Source: Microcebus murinus
Taxonomy: Eukaryota; Chordata; Mammalia; Primates; Cheirogaleidae
Assembly: GCF_040939455.1 (NCBI RefSeq)
Contig: NC_134107.1
Location: 16,245,537-16,309,536, forward strand
Direction of reading: 5' to 3'
Length of the DNA stretch: 64,000 nucleotides
The notes under the pieces were generated by a model, which saw only the letters and a program-made list of their open reading frames with translations, did no database searches and was not told where the DNA came from. Positions 1 to 12,422 of this stretch are shown one piece after another. The first letter of the stretch is position 1. Every line of letters starts with the position of its first letter. A program made the translations under genes and the position numbers.

Positions 1-224
1 ATATTATGTAATGCCATGAAGTGCTTGTCCCTAGGTTAAGAGGTTAGGAAACTCAGCGGGATGTGGGAAGCAGCATCATCACTTGTCCCTGTCCTAGGAA
101 GGACCAAGAGGGAGAAAAAAAATTGTGTTGTTTTCTCAGAGAAAAGCCTTCTTTCCAGGAAATAATCCATCCCAGATTACCTTTTGATAAATCATCACAT
201 TTTAAATAAGAGAGTATAAACATA

Positions 225-525
225 GAGATTGGATGCATTGGATTGAAAGAGCACTAACCGGGCTTTGGTTCCAGACAAAGCTGGGTACAAATCCAGACCT
301 TGAACAAGTCACCCAACCCACTTCTCTGAAAGAACAGCCTGTTTGGTGCCAGGCACTTGGCTGGACATTTTACATCTATCTGCTCAAGCCTGAGCAGGTT
401 TGTATTGTTCTTATGTATTGTCCTGTAACAGATGAGGAGAGTGAGACTCAGGGAAGAAAGCCATAAGAGCGTGAGGGCTCAACTGATGACACGACAGAGC
501 CCAGATTCCAATTCAGATCTTGAGA
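225..525. repeat. two abutting MIR-like SINE fossils
   Basis: A plus-oriented MIR core is recognisable around 225-330 (GTACAAATCCAGACCTTGAACAAGT). It is followed by minus-oriented MIR-like sequence around 331-525 (GCCAGGCACTTGGC, then AACAGATGAGGAGAGTGAGACTCAG). Divergence is high and the borders are approximate. No gene is visible in 1-740. Confidence 0.5.
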
Positions 526-744
526 AGTCAAGCACAGCCCCCATTCCTCCGGATGGTGCTGACTCTCCCAGCACATGGTGGGAGAGAAGACTTCTGTTCT
601 GAGCACACTGCTGCAATGAGCTCTACCCAGGAGTCACCTACATGCCCTTTCCGTGAGCCTTCTTTAACTGCAAATGTCCCAAGAGGGATAAAAACCAAGA
701 CCCTGAGAGTGAATAGGAAGGGGAAACACCAAGCACAGATCAGT

Positions 745-906
745 GAATGGAAACTGTGCTTTGGCATCAAATGAAATGGGATTCAGATGTCAGCTCTGTG
801 TTGTACAAACTGTGACCTTGGGCACTTTACCTGACTTCTGTAGGGCTGTTTCCTAATGTGTAAAAGGAGAATGGTGAGAGGTTAAAATGGGATTATAAAG
901 CACCTA
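745..906 (+). repeat. MIR SINE fossil
   Basis: Plus-oriented MIR features appear in the expected order: the TGTGACCTTGGGCA core, a degraded cytosine-rich 'cctcagtttcc' equivalent, and then TGTAAAAGGAGAATGG. Assigned by eye from the family consensus. Confidence 0.6.
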
Positions 907-1725
907 GTCCAGAGGCTCATTCAGAGCAGTTGCTGGTCTCGGGAACAAGGAAAATCCTTGGGTCCCAGAGTGTTTGTGGAGTTTACTGAGACGCCCTAGA
1001 GACACTCTGCCTTGCCCATGCAGCAGGTCTCCGGGACATTGATATAGCCACCCCTCATGTCTTACAGCTGCCCTGATCCTGCACCAGCACAGAAAGACCA
1101 TCCTTTCTGGCATATCTGCTGAAGGCCCACAAGGAAATCAGCCTGGAGTGAGTGTGACCTCCCAGCCACCACACCCCACAGGTTGGCTGGGCAGAGGAGA
1201 GAGGGTCCCAGCTCTCCAGCGCTGGAAGGTAAGCACATTCCTGGCTGTGCTCCTGGGCCAGTTCCTTGGCCAGTCTCAGCCTTACTTTTATTTGCAAATT
1301 GCAATAGCAGGACCGTATCTGCAGCCTGTGACAAGGATCAAGTGAAAAACTAAAATATTAGGTGTTTGATAAATGTGAACATTTGGTTTTCTTCGTAGAA
1401 CTGAGGTCCGAGGGCCCTGGGACAATATGCATTTGACCAGCCTAGTTCTTCCCTCCCTGGCCCAGCCCAAAGCCTGGAATCTGTCCCAGTTTCACTCCCC
1501 TGGATGCTTCTGACAAAGGACGTCCTTGTTATTCTTTTTCTGAAGACTTCAAGGACAGCAGCCTGGGAGGGGACTGCTCGTTGAGAGGAGCCCTTCGTCG
1601 GGGCCGAGTCACTACCCAGTTGCTGGACATACTTTAGCTCCCAGGCCTTGGACTTCCCCTCCGCCACCCCAGCCATGGAGAAGACGTGGGACAACAGGCT
1701 GCCAAAGTGAAGCTCTCCTCCAGCC

Positions 1726-3583
1726 ATGGCCCTGTGCCTTGCGCTCCTACTGGTTCTGCTCTAGGCTGGGCGTGGAGGGATAGGGGACATTGGGATGCCC
1801 GGGTACCAAGGCTGCAGGCAGGCACCGAACGTGCTGATGCTGGGGGCACTGCTGCCGGCAGCTGGGACAACCTGTGCAAGGTAGAGCTGGGGCTGCCGCG
1901 CAACTACTCTCCAATACCTCACCATGAAGGACACAGACTACCTCATCTCAGACCACGTGCACGTGGTGCCCTGTTGGGAGAGCTTCATAGAGACCCCTGT
2001 GGAGCTCACCGACCACTGGCTCAACTACCCCAACCTCTGGGTGGCCTCTGTCAGCATGGACCTCTCCTCCCTCTCCCTTCTCAATGGCTCTCGGCCGACA
2101 GCCAGAACGTCCAGGCATACAACCTGTTGTACCAGACCGTCGAGGCCAGGGAGCAGGTCCGCCACAGCATCTACTCTGGGAAGACCCCTGACTTCCAGCT
2201 CTCTTTCTGGCAGAAGACGCCAACCCACCGGAACCACCTGAAGAACAATCAGACCAACGAGGCCGAGTACCTGGCAGAGATGCTTGTGCTGAGGTATGGC
2301 ACGCACGTCCTCACCCACGTGGAGGCTGGGGCCACCTTGGTGCAAGAGGACCAGGTGAGGCGGGAGCTGGTGGACAGTCAGGCCCAAGAGAAGAGCCACG
2401 TCACAGCAGCTGCTGGACGTGTTCTTCCGCACGGTCAACGCCGCCGGGAGCGGCCACCTGGCAGGTACCGAGCCACGACTCTGGGACTGCATGCGGACAA
2501 CGGTGGGCTCCACGACGCACAGCCAGCGCTGCAGGCCCGACTACTGGGGGCAACGCCCGCCACTGTGCGCCGCGCCATCCCCGCTACTATGCGGTCAGCG
2601 CACATCCAGGCTGTGCGCCCACCTTCAACCCCGGGCCGACGTGGACGCTGGCTCCTGAGCAGGTGGCGGATATGCCAACTCGGCGTGGGGGGCGTCTTCC
2701 GGGGGCAGACGCCGAGTTCCGGCTGGGCGCTGGGGCCCGTGCCAGGCCTGCGCGATCCCGAACCTGCCAACTGCAGGGCCACGCCAGCGCGCTGCGCGAC
2801 ACATTGAAGACGTGGAGCGAGCCGGCCTTGAGTCCGGCAGCAGCATCGGAAGCGCTGGAGCGCCGGCTCTTCTTCCCTGCGGCCAGACCTTGCGGGCAGT
2901 ACGGGAGTGCCCGCGCGGCCCCTCGCCTGCCACTTTGGACTTGCTCTTTGGAGCTTTGGAGGCCGCCGTAGCCCCAGCAGCTTCAACCTGCTCACCAGGG
3001 CCCAGTCCTGACCCCCTGCTTCTACCCACTGGCACTCTTTGGCGACCATGAGATGCGCCTCAGCAGCGACTTAGAGCTGGGTGCAGCCCAGGCAGTCCCT
3101 TTTGCAGGCTTCTTCAGCTGCCAGGTGGGCAATCCTTGGCTGGCCTCCTGAAGAGCCAAGCAGGTATTCCACCCAGACAACACCGGGACTACACCATGAA
3201 GTGCCAAACCGAATACAGCCAGCACCAGGCTTACCTCAATAATGGCTGCCAGATTCTCAGCTGTGTCAGGGCTGGGGCACTCTGCCTAGCAGCAGACAGC
3301 TGTCTGGACGCCCCTCATTTCTTCTCGGCCACCCTTGCTCAACAGCAGCCCCTCCCACAGGCTTTCTGTCCTGGCGGACTCCGGCAGCCAGAGGCCCTGG
3401 ATGAGGCTGCAAGGATCTGACCACTGGCAGCAGGCCAACATGGATGACCACTCCTTGTTGTCTAAGCTCTTGAGCCAAGCTGGCCCCGGGTCCAGCAGTG
3501 GGGTGGGCACCATAGTGGATGTGGGGGCTGTTGCTCTGAGAGTAAGGTATGGCTTCAGGTGCTACAAGAAGGGGAGCTACTAG
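1726..3583 (+). pseudogene. MPEG1 (perforin-2)-like pseudogene, MACPF family
   Basis: A decayed, intron-free relative of macrophage-expressed gene 1, a MACPF pore-forming protein of phagocytes that is encoded largely in one exon. Colinear segments run in family order but in changing frames. First is an ATG with a hydrophobic leader at 1726, cut by TAG at 1762-1764. Next come a GWDNL-type segment near 1860 and the KDTDYLISD block from 1924. The best-preserved part is the MACPF core at about 2090-2400, with NNQT, AEYLAEMLVLRYGTHV and VQED motifs. After that are RYYAVSAHPGC near 2582, ELGAAQAVPFAGFFSC near 3075 followed by an in-frame TGA at 3149-3151, an NGCQILSCV segment near 3240, and a degraded transmembrane/basic tail ending at TAG 3581-3583. 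At least four frame changes plus stops rule out a full-length product. Human MPEG1 lies farther along the same chromosome arm, so a local duplicate is plausible (inference). It could also be an old, independently lost MPEG1 paralogue. GC content is raised relative to its surroundings. Confidence 0.85.
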
Positions 3584-4290
3584 GAGGCTGCAGGGGGCCA
3601 CCTTGGCAGAGGATCAGGTGGACTCTGGGCCACTGAAATGATCACAGGGCATGGCTCTGTCTGAATGTACACACAGTTACAAGAATTCTGTCCAAACCTT
3701 ACAAATAACCAGGCATGACTGCTGCATCGTTACTAATTTAAGCTTTAGCCCATTCTCTTCCTTCTACCACCTAGATAAAAAGTAAGATACCCAACCATAG
3801 AATGGACTCCACATGCTGTACTCCCTCAAACCTCCTCCAAGTCACCTAATATAAGCTCTAGTTCTTAACAGCCCCCTTGTCTAACACCCTCTTGCTGAGA
3901 AGCCCCACAGTTTTCTGTGTAGAGCATGTTCCTGTGTTGTTCTGTCACCCTTGTTGCCAAGGAGCTGAGGAACCCCCCCACTCTGTTCAAGTACGTGTGG
4001 TCTTTGGTGGGAGGTTCAACACAGAGATGGAATAGAACTGACCACAGGACATACGGTACAGCTTTGAAGTTGGAAAAATTTTTTGATAATTCTGAGAGGA
4101 ATTATCCTGAGAGGAAGAGGTGATTGAAATCCAGATAACACTGGGATGGATGTTTAGGATTGTTTCTCCCGCTGGTCTGATGTGAGCACATTAGAATCGA
4201 CTGTCAGCTAGGGACTGAATGACTGGTGGCCTTCTGGAGTCTTCTCCTAAATTGCTGCTCCAGAAGCAGGTCACTACCATTTACAGACAT
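3584..4290. other. intergenic, nothing recognised
   Basis: Unique-looking sequence directly after the pseudogene. I see no open frame with family resemblance and no clear repeat. Confidence 0.4.
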
Positions 4291-4299
4291 GTTCTCTAC

Positions 4300-5090
4300 G
4301 TGAAAAATACCTTTCTAATAGCTTTTCACTTAATCTTCACAAACCCTAAGGTAGGCAATTCCCATCTTTATGAATGAGGAAACTGAGGCTCAGAGTAGTT
4401 ACTGGACTTGGCCAAAGTCACACAATAAACTACAATTTGTCTGGCTCCAATATCAAGAAGAATAATGCCTAGGACTTACTAAGTATTTAGAATTTTCCTT
4501 TGCAAAGATTATTTCATTTAATTCTTTGAAATAATGATTTTAATTACTCACTGAGAACATCCCTATTTTGCCAAAGAGGAAACTGAGCCTTGGAAAAGTG
4601 AAGTAGCTTTTACAGAATACTGTATCTCAGCATGGCAGTAAAACTATGGATCTGGACTGGATCAAATACTGGTCTCTGGTGATTCCTTGTGCCTCTGTTT
4701 AGTCCTCTTTAAAATGAAGTTAGCATGTCAATTTCCTAGGTTACTTGAGATTAAATGAGCTAATGGATGCAAAGCACTTTTGGAACTAAATATGAACTTT
4801 CTAAATGTGAAAGTTCAAATCTGTGATTTGCCACTGCTTTAAAAGTGGGGTCTCAGAGTCAAATCAGACAGACCTGGGCTCAAGTCCCAGCACAGCTGCT
4901 TACTCGCCCTGTGACATGGACAAGTTGTCTCACCTCTCTGAGAACTAATGTCATCTATAAAGTGGGGATAATAGCAAGACTGATGTCATAAAATTATTCT
5001 GATGATTGAATGAGACATGCAAGGAAATCCCTTACCACAGTGCCTGGCCTGTCACCTCGAGCTTTCATAATGTGAGGGTGACTGTGATGA
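4300..5090. repeat. cluster of four MIR SINE fossils
   Basis: Four MIR copies lie almost end to end. About 4300-4440 and 4465-4640 are minus-oriented, with GAGGAAACTGAGGCTCAGAG-like and GAGGAAACTGAGCCTTGG blocks. About 4690-4800 and 4850-5090 are plus-oriented, with CTGGGCTCAAGTCCCAGC, CCCTGTGACATGG and AAAGTGGGGATAATAG blocks. Each is well diverged, as expected for a mammal-wide SINE. Confidence 0.7.
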
Positions 5091-6127
5091 TCGTTCCGAT
5101 GGTGACAGATCTCTAGGTACCGTGAAGAACACAAAGATGTCTAATCAGGGCTGACAGTTGAGTGAGGCAGATATACACAAAGTATAAGTTATTCGCCATG
5201 GCAATGTGATACAGCTTCACACGTGACACTATGGGAGAAAGGAGGAGGGACACAAATTCTGGAAGAGACCTGGAAGCGGAGGGGATTCCAGCTGGGCCTG
5301 GAAGAAAGATTAGATATAGGGAAGAAAAGGAGGATTTTCCAGAAATAAACAGTCTAGTCCAGGGCTAGGGAGGGAGCACCAGCCTCCTGGCCTCAGCCAG
5401 GCACATGTTCAGATCTGTTCAGTTCTGCTGGCCTGGAAACAGCAACTGAATCCTTCTTTCAGATGGTCTCAATTCACTTCCTGGAAGAGCCCTCCTGGCT
5501 TCAGAAACTGAGCTCCCCCACTGTAATGGGGGAGGTGGGAGCCAGGACAGAAGAGAAGGGTTTGACCTCAGATAAAAAAGAAGTAGGAGAGGGGACAGAA
5601 TGGATTATCCTGTAAGTAGGGTAGCCATATAATTTGTCATCCAAACCCGGACTCTGGTTGAGACTAAAAAGAGGTGATATAATAATTGCATGGGACAACC
5701 TTCCTAAACTGGACTGTATTCTAGTCCACTTTGATACATGACTATCTGCCACTGGGTGCTGACCTCCCTCGTCACCAGATCTCCAGCTAGCCCTCCAGGT
5801 CCCCGCTCCCCGTGACAGACTCCCACTGCACTCTGCACACTGACCCCCCACCCACCCCCCGACACGTCATGGCAATTCCTGGCTGTGGCTTTGCCTGATG
5901 AAATCTAACTCACCAGATCCTTTTGTAGTTCATAAGCATGATGATTGGGTTTTCACGCCCATGTGTGAGATGTGCCTCCCTCAAACCTTGTCACAACCTC
6001 AGTACATCATTTGCCTGATGTGAACTTAGAGAAAAGTATAAAATTAAAAAAGAAAAATCTAACTCATCAATCAAGACTGGGTTCGAATGTCACCTCCCTG
6101 GAGAATATGTTATTATTTTCCCCCTCC

Positions 6128-6131
<4 letters not shown>
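5091..6131. other. intergenic, nothing recognised
   Basis: The stretch between the MIR cluster and the CA microsatellite. Open frames here are short and without family resemblance. No gene or clear repeat seen. Confidence 0.4.

Positions 6132-6175
<44 letters not shown>
6132..6175. repeat. (AC)22 microsatellite
   Basis: An uninterrupted 44-bp AC dinucleotide run. Its purity suggests it is polymorphic. Confidence 0.97.
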
Positions 6176-6177
<2 letters not shown>

Positions 6178-6492
6178 CCTTCAGTCACCCAGGAAGAATT
6201 CATTTCTTACTCCTCTTAACCTCCTTAGCAGCATGTTAACATGTTGCATGAGTTCTTTACCTAACTTGACTATGAGCTCTTTTAGTGTGGGGAGGCTCAG
6301 TGTTAGCTTATTGTAGTTACTGCCAGAGCTCAACATCAGGCAGTTGCTCTAAAAGTTTACTGAATCAATGAAAACCAGAAGAGATCTTGTAAGGCCCCAG
6401 GAAAATAGAACCCAGCTATCAAATCCTTTTAAATGACCTTCCCTTCTTGGATTCTTACATGTATTATCATTTCATTATTAAACAAGTTTTAA

Positions 6493-6764
6493 CACATTAA
6501 CTGCCACATGAGTTGCATTTAACTCACGCTAGTTTTGAGCCCAAGGCCTCGTGAAGCCTATGTAACTCACACGTCTCTTCAGGAGTGGCAAGGACTATAT
6601 TTCAAGTTGTAACATATAAGGCGCGCACAGAAAACAACAAAAAGTAACAAATTTTTCATTAAATTAGAAAGGATCATTTTGTTTTTGAAGTTTTTATTCT
6701 GTTTTCCTAATAAAACACCTTGGCTCCACGGCAAAAAAAATTTTTTCGTGTGGCAGTCGATGTG
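6493..6764. mobile_element. piggyBac-type non-autonomous DNA transposon (MITE)
   Basis: A 272-bp element with terminal inverted repeats. The left end is CACATTAACTGCCAC (6493-6507). The right end, GTGGCAGTCGATGTG (6750-6764), is its inverse complement at 13 of 15 positions. The left end is preceded by TTAA (6489-6492), the piggyBac target site. The right flank is TTGA (6765-6768), one substitution from the expected duplicate. There is no coding capacity. The AT-rich interior ends in an A8T6 palindrome near 6733-6746. Non-autonomous piggyBac families are described from mouse lemur, which fits the host. The family name cannot be assigned without a library search. Confidence 0.75.
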
Positions 6765-6768
6765 TTGA

Positions 6769-8261
6769 CCTCCATGTTGTCCATTGTATGTACTAGAGTA
6801 AATACAAAGATGAATAAAACATAGTTTTTACTGTCTCAAAATATTCTAGGCAAGTAGACAAAAAAAGAAATAAATAAAAGCAACAGGAAAGGGGGAGGTG
6901 GTAGCACATTGTAACCATCTTGTGTCCAAGTTCCTTTTGGAACTCCGAGTATCAGGGTGAAGAGGCTGCGGTAAACCCCACCCCAGCTGGTGACAGCCGG
7001 GGACGGCTGGGCCACCGTCAGGGTTTTGTTCCTTGGACATTACACAGTGTCTTCTCTGGAACACGCTCCTCTCAGACACGTGGGTCTTGCCGTCTGTTGC
7101 ACACTGTAACAGTCACGTAAAACAAAGAGGTCTTCCTTCCTCCTCATTTTGACTTCTAGAAATCTAGGTCCTTTCCATAACATTTTTTGCTGTTAAACTC
7201 AATCTTAGTTCCAACTTTCCTTTTTTGCCCTTATTTTCCCTCTTGATTAACTAATTTTTCAAATTTTTACAAGATATGTATTTACATGAAACACTACATA
7301 TTCTTAAAAAAAAAAAAAAAAAAAAAGAGCAATGAATGCAGAGCGGAGCAGCTGTGGAGGGAGACGTGGGAAGCCTCCAGAACAATGCCTGCAGACCGGA
7401 ACAATGCCTGCAGTCAGACAAGGTTGGCTTTATGGGCTTGTTGCAATGAGGGAGACAACCTTCGAGGCACCTCAGTCAGGAAGTGTTAGGAGGGATTAGT
7501 TGTAGGGTTTGGACTTGGGCTGGTTAATTTGGGGAAAGAGTCAATGAAAGCGTTGTTTTGCTCTGGATTCGGTTCTGTCAAAAAAGCAAGGGCAATTCTT
7601 TAATTGGATATCTTGAAGGTTTTTTATCCAGGAGAAGCTGTTCTTTGTTATCCACGTAGCAAGACTAACTACATATCGATTTTTGTCAGAGTTGGTTACA
7701 ACAGAGCTTAGAACCAGATTGGGAATACTGGCATTTTTTTTTTCCGGTGGCCTCTCAAGTTATTTGTACAACCCTCAACCCTCCATCCACCCTAAGCTTT
7801 GCTGGTAGGAGTCAGGGATTAAGAGAAGAGAAACTAGTCCTAACCCTTCACCTAGTATGGCACAAGGGCTGATCTTACCTGAAGACATCTGCCTTGGAAT
7901 ACTATTTTTAAAAAGCTTCCCTGGGTGCCTTGCTCAAATGACACTTATTCTGAAAGGAACACCACATTTGGTCATTACTTCAGAATTGTCCCTCAGCAAG
8001 AGACACATCTTTTTCCTATTGTATCAAGAGAGGGATGGGGTATAGCACCACCAACTTATAGTAGAGGTGGGTGTCCAGGTGGCAAAAGAAGTCTGGAACA
8101 TGAGTTCCTGTTCCTGTAGCTTCCAGAGGATTATTAGAGGTCCGGGAGCTAGAGGGCGCTGTATGCAGGACAGCGAGACGGACGTAAACAGAGACACCTC
8201 ATGTTTCCTAAAATGAGGTTGGTCTAATGGAGAAGTGGGGAGAGGCAGCGGGAAATCCATG
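6769..8261. other. intergenic, nothing recognised
   Basis: Contains an A-run at about 7304-7326, a short direct repeat of GAACAATGCCTGCAG near 7380-7415, and a T-run near 7732. No convincing gene or classified repeat. Confidence 0.4.
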
Positions 8262-8420
8262 GACTGCAGGTCTCATTCTTCCACTTTCTAGCTGGGATAC
8301 TGGGGCAGACTGCTGAACCTCTTTGGCTCCTCTGTGCTATGTGTTTAATGAAGGGATTGAACTAAAAGAAGTTGAGTTCCTTTCAGTATTAGGAGGAGGG
8401 TGTGGGTATATGGAGGGATG
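8262..8420 (+). repeat. MIR SINE fossil
   Basis: Plus-oriented MIR-like order: a 'cttccactttctagctgggatactgg' core equivalent, then CTGAACCTCTTTGGCTCCTC, then a loss-prone tail. Assigned by eye. Confidence 0.5.
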
Positions 8421-10004
8421 ATCCTAACTCTAAATACAGGCTTTAACCTACACTGGGCGGCTCTAGTTTGCATGTTTCCTTGGCTCTTTCTAGAGCCTGC
8501 TAGGCTTCTCCAGGACTTGTCTGACGCCGCCCACTCTTCTGGGTGCAGTCAACAGACTGGGTCTCCAGTCTCCTGAGGTGGACGATTCCTGAAGGCTGTG
8601 AGTGAGACCGGGTTGGGCTCTAGTGGCCAAAAGCCAACAGGCACAACAGGGTGACGTCTAGGCTGCGACCAGATCAGCCCTGGGAAGCAAATGGTATCCT
8701 CTGAGATATTTACAGAGGATAATCCAGTCTAACGTGAATCCAAGCTACTTGAGACATTACAGTAAATACACTTGTAGGTCATTTATAAGTACTTTCAGAT
8801 ATTCAATTTGTCTGAATCATATAGCAAGCTGTGAAGTTAGTTATTTTTCATCATTTACATTTCATAAATTAGGAAGCTCAGAAAAAATGACTGGTCCCAA
8901 AGCTTGAAACCTTATATAGACTTTGTCACAGAGCAAGATTCTGTACAAGTCTGTACTGGCTTTATCCAAGGGAAGTGAATTACAGAGATGGAAAATGAGA
9001 TTTCAGAATACGATTATCTCAATTATTATGTGTACCATGGCATGGCGTGTAGCAGAATTAAAACTCCACCTCTCTCCTCCACCTCTGCACCCATTCTCTT
9101 TTCTCTCATCTATGAAAGTGAGATATTATATCAGAGGATTAATGACATAAAATAGTGTAGAGCTACCCAACAGAGTAAATAAGTAAATGCATTATTCCCT
9201 TTCACACTACCTTGAACATACGGATAGAAATATTCAAATCTGTCAGCAATTTTTCATATTTTCCCCTATGGGATTTTCCGCAATTTAGTTTCTACCTCCA
9301 ATTTTATTAGAAATGGGCTAGTTAGGCTTCTTCTCTTCAATCAAAGGCTTTATCGGGATCACACACTTGAAATTAAACCACATAAAAGGAAATCTTTCTC
9401 ATCTGCAGGCTAGCCAATAGGACTACATATTCAGAGAGCAAAGCAGCATTGGCCTGGTGATGTAAAGGCAATCTACCTTTTTTTCCAGGCTGACTGGCTC
9501 TGGGAGTTTTGCCCAGTGGCCTGGCATCACGGAGATTTACCCTGCACGCTTGACTGAGTCTGGCTCTGGCTGGAAGGATTACATTTCATCCAATGTTGAA
9601 ATCACTTGAAATTCCCCTTGTTCATCCAAAGATACAGAAATAAAAGAAGTAACTCATGGTCTTTCTGAGAACTTTATTGTTAGCTATCTTGTATCTTTTA
9701 TTTTCTATGTGCCGAAAACATCCATCTGAGTAATATATTTTAAGAATCATAAGCACATAGATTTTTATCTCACACTCCACATACATTTCATCCAAAGATC
9801 AAATTATCTTTTTATTTTGTTTTTGTCTATGTCCTCAAAGTTCTATAGAAGTTTTTGAGTCAAGAGATAAAAGTTTCTATCATTTTTCACTTTTTGAATA
9901 TACCAACATTTATTCAGAGAGCTCATTCTTGGGTTTGACCCTTCAAGTAGAGGTGGGATGAGGCAGTACAAACCACTTTTTAAAGAATGCCCTGACCTAA
10001 ACAC
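8421..10004. other. intergenic, nothing recognised
   Basis: Unique-looking AT-rich sequence. No gene, RNA gene or clear repeat seen. Confidence 0.4.
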
Positions 10005-10062
10005 TACATGTGCGCGCGTACGTGTACACACACACACACACACACAACACACACACACACAC
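10005..10062. repeat. CG/CA alternating tract, interrupted (AC)n
   Basis: Positions 10005-10046 are a perfect 42-bp alternation of pyrimidine and purine, including TGTGCGCGCGTACGTGTAC and then an AC run. A second AC run follows after one AA interruption. Confidence 0.9.
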
Positions 10063-12394
10063 AGACAGGATAAATCAATTAAAGTGAAATCCAAATTGTA
10101 CTCCCCTCCCCTTTCCTCTTCACCAGTCCTTTTCCCATCCTGGTTGAGGTCTTGTCTTGCTGTTTCCTATCCTATTCCTATCCATCTCTATTTTACCCCT
10201 TAATAGAGGGAAATGATGCTCAGGTACCTCATGAGGAGCTGAGGCTTCACAAACAAAATTCATTGTAAACAACTTTTCTGATAAGTCTTCCTGAAATATT
10301 TACTTGTCCTCTCCGGGTTTGACAAGTGGTCACAACAATGAGTCATCCATTGGGCTTTAATCCACAGCAGCCTGAAATAACAGTAATACCAGGGCTATGA
10401 CTTTACACTTTCCATTTTTATTAAAACTCTCACTTCCCTCAAACCTGATTATATTAAAGCTGATTTTATTCCATGGTAGGCCTTCAAGTTTGTGCCACTT
10501 TGCAAGCCTTTTCCAAATCACCCTCTTAAATCAATTTAAGAGGAAATTTATCAACTCTCATCCATGCAATTTCTTGACAGACACAGGAAAATGGAATCTC
10601 TCTCCCTCCCCACAGAAAAGACTTTTCTGGAGGCACTGGGATAGAAGGAACACTTTTTACAAAATAAGAAGTTAAGGGCTAGGAACTTAATGTATCTTAT
10701 TAATAACTATTTCCATATAGCGTTCCTGATTTTCCTGGAGATCCTATCCATGTTCAGAACTAGAACCAAGGGACTAAAATCCAAAGAAAAAAAAAGGCTC
10801 GTTTGGACTATAATCCCTAAAAATATATACTTCCACAGTGTCATCATCATCCTTATCTGTATAAGATATGTATCTAGAACAATGGTCCATTGTCAGTCCC
10901 TTATTCAATTTGATTTATCCATTTCAGATAAACATGATACAATGTCTTGCAATGTCTACACATTCTGATTTCATACATGTTTATGTTTTTGTTATATAGC
11001 TAAGTGCTCATTTTCCCTTTATTTCTTTCTAAGAGGTTTCCTCATACTTTTTTTTTGAAGCATACTGCAAGTTTCTTAAAGAACTGAAACACAGCTCTTT
11101 GCACAGTGCTGGTAATGCACTTGGTAAAGACTTGATGCTTCTGTGACCTATTCAAGACTTAAAACATTTACCTACCTCCTCCCATTCAACAATTAGTACT
11201 CATACCTTTTCTGTACCCTCTGCTACTTCAAATCTACCTCATACACATACATATTCCTTCATGTACAGCTCAGCAGTTAAGAGAGGCTCCAGTGATTTCT
11301 GACACTTCCGCAGATGTCTGCCCTGCCACATCTGCTGGATATAAAAACACTTGAAGAGGAGTCACTCATTTTACATTTATTTTACATTGTTTTATTATTT
11401 TAATTTTTTGGAGAGGAACAGCATTTTATTTATTCCTTTAAAAATATTTTTAAATTTTTTGTTTATGATTGACATGGTCACTCATTTTAGATCTAGCAAG
11501 CTTATAGCCAGTTATTCCCCGTTAAGAAATTTTAGATACATCTTTCTCCATTAAACAAAAGTATTATCCAGATAAATCTAAGAGCTTCACATTAATAAGC
11601 AGATATTTTATGAATTGAAAATGCTGCAGTCAAGCAGAAGAAACAATTTAAATAAGGGAACACTTGAATGGAATAAGCCTCTATACATTCATTGGGCAAC
11701 TATATACCTGCACCAAAATTACAAATAAAATAAAACCAAACAATAAGCTTTTAGTGGTAGCTGCACTCATATGTTTATTACTGCCTAACTTTCGCTTCAG
11801 CAGGCAAGTCTCCCATTTCTTTCCTTATGATTTCTATTTTGTATTCAGCCCATCTCCGAGATACGACTCCTAGTTCTTCCAGGAAACTATTTTGGGCCCT
11901 TGCTGATCTCCTTCTTTTAACTCTCTAATAAATCTGGACCTTTCAATTACAACCTAGTACTGATTTCTTATTTTTTATATATACAACCGTGTTTCCACAA
12001 ATGCATAGTAGAAAGCAGGGCCTTACCTCCCCTGAACTTCCACAATGCGAGTCCTCTCTCATAATGCTGACTTCATGGAGTTTTATACACAAGCCCGCGT
12101 GGGAAAAGATAGAAGTCAAGTCACCCACTTCCACCTCACACAACCTGTGGGAACTAGCTCTGACTCATGGTTCAGTTAGGAATACAGGAGCCTTGATTAA
12201 TTAAACTAAATTGACCTGGGCCCCCAATCCAAAATCTTGAGTTTTAAATAATTGGTAAGTGTACAATAAATAACATACTTGAGAACTTTTGGGTTCACAT
12301 TGCACAATCACTACATAGGCCTCACTGCAAATGACCTTTTCCATTAATGCCCACATTTACTAACCTTTCATACTATGTGTGGTTCTTATAAGAA
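10063..12394. other. intergenic, AT-rich, nothing recognised
   Basis: Mostly AT-rich sequence with short random open frames only. It lies downstream of CNTF, beyond the candidate polyadenylation signal. Confidence 0.4.
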
Positions 12395-12416
12395 CACTAA
12401 ATGCTGAGCCCTGCCC

Positions 12417-12422
12417 TTTATT
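12417..12422 (-). terminator. CNTF: candidate CNTF polyadenylation signal (AATAAA)
   Basis: TTTATT on the plus strand reads AATAAA on the CNTF strand, 1.14 kb past the stop codon. That spacing suits the long 3' UTR known for CNTF mRNA. A second AATAAA at 13182-13187 sits at the tail of a MIR and would give a much shorter UTR. The choice between them is inference. Confidence 0.4.

Noticed and set aside
1686..2807. 373-residue open frame in the MPEG1-like region
   Set aside because: It is open largely by chance in GC-rich DNA. Only the middle third (about 2090-2410) resembles MPEG1; the flanks are out-of-frame translations of the pseudogene.
5501..5851. 116-residue minus-strand ORF in intergenic DNA
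   Set aside because: No family resemblance, no splice or promoter support; consistent with chance.
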